64,000 bases of DNA from Planctomycetota bacterium (lineage in GTDB: Bacteria; Planctomycetota; Phycisphaerae; Phycisphaerales; Phycisphaeraceae), in assembly GCA_021413865.1 (NCBI GenBank), contig JAIOPN010000018.1, positions 61,535 through 125,534 on the forward strand, written 5' to 3'. Below are positions 60,806-64,000 of the stretch, one piece after another (the stretch's first letter is position 1; each line of letters begins with the position of its first letter). The translations under genes and the position numbers were made by a program. Below the pieces are notes generated by a model that saw only the letters and a program-made list of their open reading frames with translations, was not told where the DNA came from and searched no databases.

Positions 60806-63800
60806 TCACAGCGCCAACCGGTACACCACGCCGCGGAGCGAGGTCAGGAACGCCACGCCCGAGGAGTTGATCGTGATGCCGCAGAGTTCGTTGTCGATGT
60901 TCAGGCTCGACAGGTCAATCTCGTTTACCGCGGCGCCGGCCTTGGTGTACTGGAAGACCTTGTTGGTCTGGCTGGCGACGACGTAGATGTTTCCGTTCAC
61001 CGGGTTGATCGCCATGCCGCCGTAGTACACATCGGGGCTGATGTTGAAGCTACCGATGATCGATCCGTCGGCGGGGCTGATCTCGGTCACCGCGTTGGGG
61101 TCCCCGTCGAGGACGAACATCCGCCCGCTAGCGGTGTCGTAAGCGCCGGCGACCAGGTCGATGTTGCCGGTATTGACCACGCCGATGTTCATGCTGGCGA
61201 GCGTCGCCCCGGTGACCGGGTCGATGGCGAAGACCCTGTCGGGATTGGGCGCGCCGTTGAAGACCAGCAGGCTGTTGGCCGGGACGCTCACGCCGCCCAG
61301 CGAGAAGCTTGGCGCGACGAACTGCAGGCCGATGTTGTTGCTGCCGCCGCCGGGCAGGGCGAACGAGCCCGAGATGTTCCCGGTGGTGGAGCTGAACTTG
61401 TAGATGGTGTCGCTTGTGGCGGTATAGAAGTTGCCCGAGGGATCGATCGCGCCGTCAAAGAGCGTGCCGACGACGGGGCTGGCCAGTGGGAAGGCGAACG
61501 GCGCGGAGGTGCCGCCCGGGGTGGTGACGGTGAAGTTGCCCGAGGCCCCGAAGCCGGTGCGCGGGATGGCCACGTCGGCGCCGTCATTGGGCTGGGCGTA
61601 GAAGTAGCCGACGTTGGGCCCGTTGGAGGTGCCCGAGTCCACCACGCTGGCGGAGCCGAAGTTATACGTCGTCGCCCCCTCGATCAGGCCCGTGCCGCGG
61701 ATGCGCAGGGACTGGTTGCCGTTGACATCGAGCGACACAATGGTCGGGACGATTTGCAGGAGCGGCTGTGTGTTGTTGCTGGCGCCGACGATGCCGATCG
61801 TGCCGGTGTTGGCATCGGCGGGTACCACGACGGTGAGGCTGGTCCCGTCCTGGGCGACCGTCGTGGGCCTGACCACACGCTCGGAGACGTTGCCCGGGTC
61901 GTCGATGATCTTGAAGACCACATCGGTGGTGGCATCGAAGCCCGTGCCGGTAAGCGTGATGGTCTGGCCCGGGTTGGCGGAGGCTTGGCCGCCGTTGGCG
62001 GGCGTGCCGGTCGCGGCGGTCGCGGTGATGCCGTTGAAGGTCAATGCGAACGAGGCTGAGGTGCCGCCCAGTGTCGTGACGGAGACCGGGCCGTAGTCGG
62101 CGTTCGAGGGCACGTCCACATTCAGGCCGGAGTTGGACTGGTTCGAGTAGTACACGTCCGGCCCGTAGGAGTTGGAGACGTCCGTCACCGTAAGGCCGCC
62201 GAGCCTGATCCTGACCTGGCCCTCGATGAAACCGGTGCCGACGAGCGAGAGGTTGCCGTTGTGGAACGCGTCGTTGACGCCCTGGTCCACGTCGGTGAGG
62301 GTGGGGACGATCTGAAGGAAGGCGCCGGCGCCCTCACGGTCCAGCCGGACCGTTCCACTGGCGGCCTCGGCGGGCACGACGACGGTGAGGCTCGTGCCGT
62401 CCGATGCGACGCTTGCGGCCGTCACCGTCGCGGTGGTGAGTGCGCCGTCGTAGGTGCCCGCGGTGGTGAAGACAATCTTCTCGCCGCTAACGAAACCGCT
62501 GCCCGTGATGGTGACGGTCTGGCCCGTGTTGGCCGAGGGAGCCGAGGCGACGGCCGGCGTGCCCGAGGCCGCGGTGGTGCCCACGCCGGTGATGCTGCTG
62601 ATCGCGCCGGCCGAACGCGCGGCCTTCAACGAGTAGTGCCCCAGGTAGTTGCCTGTCACGCCCGAGCCGGCGGTGTTGGGGTCGTACGAACTGTTGTAAT
62701 AGTCCGAGACGCCGATGTAATACGTCCCCGTCGCCGGGGCGGCGAAGTTGCGGATGCGAGGCGAGGAGTTGGGCCCGCTGGTGTTGTCCGAGGTGAGCAC
62801 CGTGCCGCTGGCGTCGAAGAGCCGCACCGTGAAGTAGGCGTTGCTGTCGATGCGGGTCGCGTCGATGTTCACCCGGTCGCCCGCCGTCAGGTCGAGGCGG
62901 TAGAGGTCCACGTCCTTGGTCGTCTGCGCGCCGTCGCCGACCCGCTGGCCCAGGACGTTGATCGTGGCGTTCTGCGACAGGCCGGTGTCCGTCGCGGCGG
63001 CAATCGTGTCGCCGGGGTCGGAGCCCGGCGTCAGGTCGGTCAGCGCGGTGATCGTCACCGCGGGCCTGATCTGCGACAGGCCGCCGGCGGTGCTCACCTG
63101 GACGAGGCCAGCGCTCACACCGTTAGGCACGACCGCCCGGATGACCTGCTGATCCGTTCCCGCCTCGGTGACGGACTGCACGGACTGCACGGTCGCGGCA
63201 ACGCCGTCGATCGTCACCTGCGGCGCGGTCTTGAAGCCCACGCCCTCGAGCACGATGGTGGTGCCCGGCGTGGTCGTCGAGCCGCCGACCGAGCGGACCA
63301 GCGGGACCACCTGGAGGTTGATGCTGGTGGAATCGCCGATGACGGTGACCGCGCCGGTCTTGGCCAGCAGCGGCACGGTGACGCTGAGCGTGGTCCCGTC
63401 GGAGTTCGGCGTGCCCGTGCGCGTGACCAGGCCCGTGACGCCGCTGTCGTCTTCCGCGGTGAAACGGACGAGGGTGGAATTAGTGAAGCCGCTGCCGGTG
63501 AGGGTGATGGTCTGGCCCGGGTTGGCCGAGGGGGAGTTGGCGTCGGTCGGCGTACCGCCGGCGGCCGAGGACTGGATGCCGACCAGGTCCACGAATACCG
63601 GTGTTGCGTACGTCGGCGTGATTTGCGCAAAGCCACCGGCCGTCGTCAGCTTCACCGGGCCGTCGAGCGAGAGCGGCATGACCAGCCCCGAGTAGGTGTC
63701 ATTGCGTGTGCCGTATTCATCACCGGTGCGGCTGTCGTTGAACACGTCCGTCAACGTCTGCCCGGCGATGGTGATGGTGCTCGCCCCCTCCATGAAGCCC

Positions 63801-64000
63801 GCGCCGCTGAGCGTGAAGAGCCCTTCACCGCCGGGCATCCCGCTAATACCGGAGATGAACGGGACGATCTGCAGCGTTTTGGGTGTTGACTGTCCGTAGG
63901 TCTGAAGGTTTGAGAGTGAGTAGTTTGAGAATGCCTGGTGGAAGATGCGGGTGTTGTTGGCGGTGATGTCGAAGAGATCGGGTGCGACGCCGGTCTGGGC
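60806..64000 (-). CDS. Large surface protein with alternating IPT-like modules, PPC domain and propeller (5' partial)
   Basis: At least 1064 residues; the reading frame is open to the right edge of the window and the start lies beyond it. Residues below are counted from the in-frame Met at 63838, which is not the start. Two alternating IPT/TIG-like module types recur. Type A (near 6-75, 193-260, 526-600, 707-783) carries LxGxGFxEG and TTxGG. Type B (near 103-180, 432-512, 617-700) carries SANPGQTITLTGSGF and LTVVVPA. A PPC-like domain (272-406, with DVDLYRLDLTAGDRVNIDA and GTYYIGVSDYY) interrupts the series. Residues ~788-1010 are NHL-type propeller repeats. It is probably an exported adhesion or structural protein. 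Confidence 0.85.
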   Translation of the reverse strand, partial: AQTGVAPDLFDITANNTRIFHQAFSNYSLSNLQTYGQSTPKTLQIVPFISGISGMPGGEGLFTLSGAGFMEGASTITIAGQTLTDVFNDSRTGDEYGTRNDTYSGLVMPLSLDGPVKLTTAGGFAQITPTYATPVFVDLVGIQSSAAGGTPTDANSPSANPGQTITLTGSGFTNSTLVRFTAEDDSGVTGLVTRTGTPNSDGTTLSVTVPLLAKTGAVTVIGDSTSINLQVVPLVRSVGGSTTTPGTTIVLEGVGFKTAPQVTIDGVAATVQSVQSVTEAGTDQQVIRAVVPNGVSAGLVQVSTAGGLSQIRPAVTITALTDLTPGSDPGDTIAAATDTGLSQNATINVLGQRVGDGAQTTKDVDLYRLDLTAGDRVNIDATRIDSNAYFTVRLFDASGTVLTSDNTSGPNSSPRIRNFAAPATGTYYIGVSDYYNSSYDPNTAGSGVTGNYLGHYSLKAARSAGAISSITGVGTTAASGTPAVASAPSANTGQTVTITGSGFVSGEKIVFTTAGTYDGALTTATVTAASVASDGTSLTVVVPAEAASGTVRLDREGAGAFLQIVPTLTDVDQGVNDAFHNGNLSLVGTGFIEGQVRIRLGGLTVTDVSNSYGPDVYYSNQSNSGLNVDVPSNADYGPVSVTTLGGTSASFALTFNGITATAATGTPANGGQASANPGQTITLTGTGFDATTDVVFKIIDDPGNVSERVVRPTTVAQDGTSLTVVVPADANTGTIGIVGASNNTQPLLQIVPTIVSLDVNGNQSLRIRGTGLIEGATTYNFGSASVVDSGTSNGPNVGYFYAQPNDGADVAIPRTGFGASGNFTVTTPGGTSAPFAFPLASPVVGTLFDGAIDPSGNFYTATSDTIYKFSSTTGNISGSFALPGGGSNNIGLQFVAPSFSLGGVSVPANSLLVFNGAPNPDRVFAIDPVTGATLASMNIGVVNTGNIDLVAGAYDTASGRMFVLDGDPNAVTEISPADGSIIGSFNISPDVYYGGMAINPVNGNIYVVASQTNKVFQYTKAGAAVNEIDLSSLNIDNELCGITINSSGVAFLTSLRGVVYRLAL

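Noticed and set aside
62261..63889. A 542-codon plus-strand frame opposite the large surface protein
   Set aside because: Low-complexity Arg/Gly/Asp translation typical of an antisense frame; the minus strand has repeated IPT-like modules.

Overview
The window is a 64 kb stretch of GC-rich, gene-dense bacterial chromosome. It contains no rRNA, CRISPR array, insertion sequence, prophage or plasmid gene that I can recognise. The gene mix suggests a member of Planctomycetota, probably class Phycisphaerae: Thr-Gln-Pro-Ala linkers (ATQPA) in secreted and membrane proteins, sialidase and formylglycine-enzyme-like proteins, phytanoyl-CoA dioxygenase and TIM-barrel sugar isomerase paralogues, a creatininase-type amidohydrolase, a membrane-TPR protein and a large surface protein built from IPT-like modules. 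This placement is inference from gene content; no rRNA is present to settle it.

Layout. 1-5.1 kb: the end of a sialidase, a secreted FGE-like protein, then a minus-strand group (lipoprotein, PhyH dioxygenase, sugar isomerase) and a PLP lyase of the cysteine synthase family. 5.1-11.4 kb: Hsp20, argC, a membrane-TPR protein, and a four-gene minus-strand operon moaE / DUF4149-like / degenerate class II aldolase / nth in which every junction is a 4-base ATGA overlap. 11.4-16.2 kb: two tandem secreted paralogues of unknown function and a double alpha/beta-hydrolase fusion. 16.2-30.1 kb: mutS, priA, fumC, a sugar isomerase, chromate transporter, mnmG, zwf, a zinc-ribbon membrane protein and a short-chain dehydrogenase. 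30.1-38.2 kb: pgl, amtB and a PII gene behind a sigma-54 promoter, ilvC, a phosphodiesterase, and a DUF255 protein carrying a DsbD-N-like domain. 38.2-45 kb: an NAD-type formate dehydrogenase operon (NuoE-NuoF fusion, catalytic subunit, fdhD) with a glutaredoxin-like gene and folE2 upstream. 45-52.6 kb: an oxidoreductase, a second Hsp20 with lon, sppA, a zinc-ribbon/vWA-like protein and MlaE. 52.6-60.7 kb: an aldo/keto reductase, a second PhyH, a GNAT enzyme with a creatininase-family protein, tRNA-His, a lipoprotein, a TPR protein, an RluA pseudouridine synthase and a clan-A glycoside hydrolase. 60.8-64 kb: a giant surface protein that runs off the window.

Metabolic links: zwf and pgl are the first two steps of the oxidative pentose phosphate pathway and lie 1.3 kb apart. 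amtB-PII-ilvC is a nitrogen-related block. fdhD and the formate dehydrogenase, with moaE elsewhere in the window, point to molybdenum or tungsten pterin-dependent formate oxidation. hsp20-lon is a proteostasis pair.

The most unusual feature is not a protein. At least six unrelated families of long, near-perfect inverted repeats are scattered through the gaps between genes. One of them, with two 33-base arms matching at 32 of 33 positions, lies inside the mutS reading frame just before the ATPase P-loop. Others appear to supply a Shine-Dalgarno sequence (rluA-family gene) or a stop codon (glycoside hydrolase). They look like small palindromic mobile elements, and no mobilising enzyme is visible in this window.
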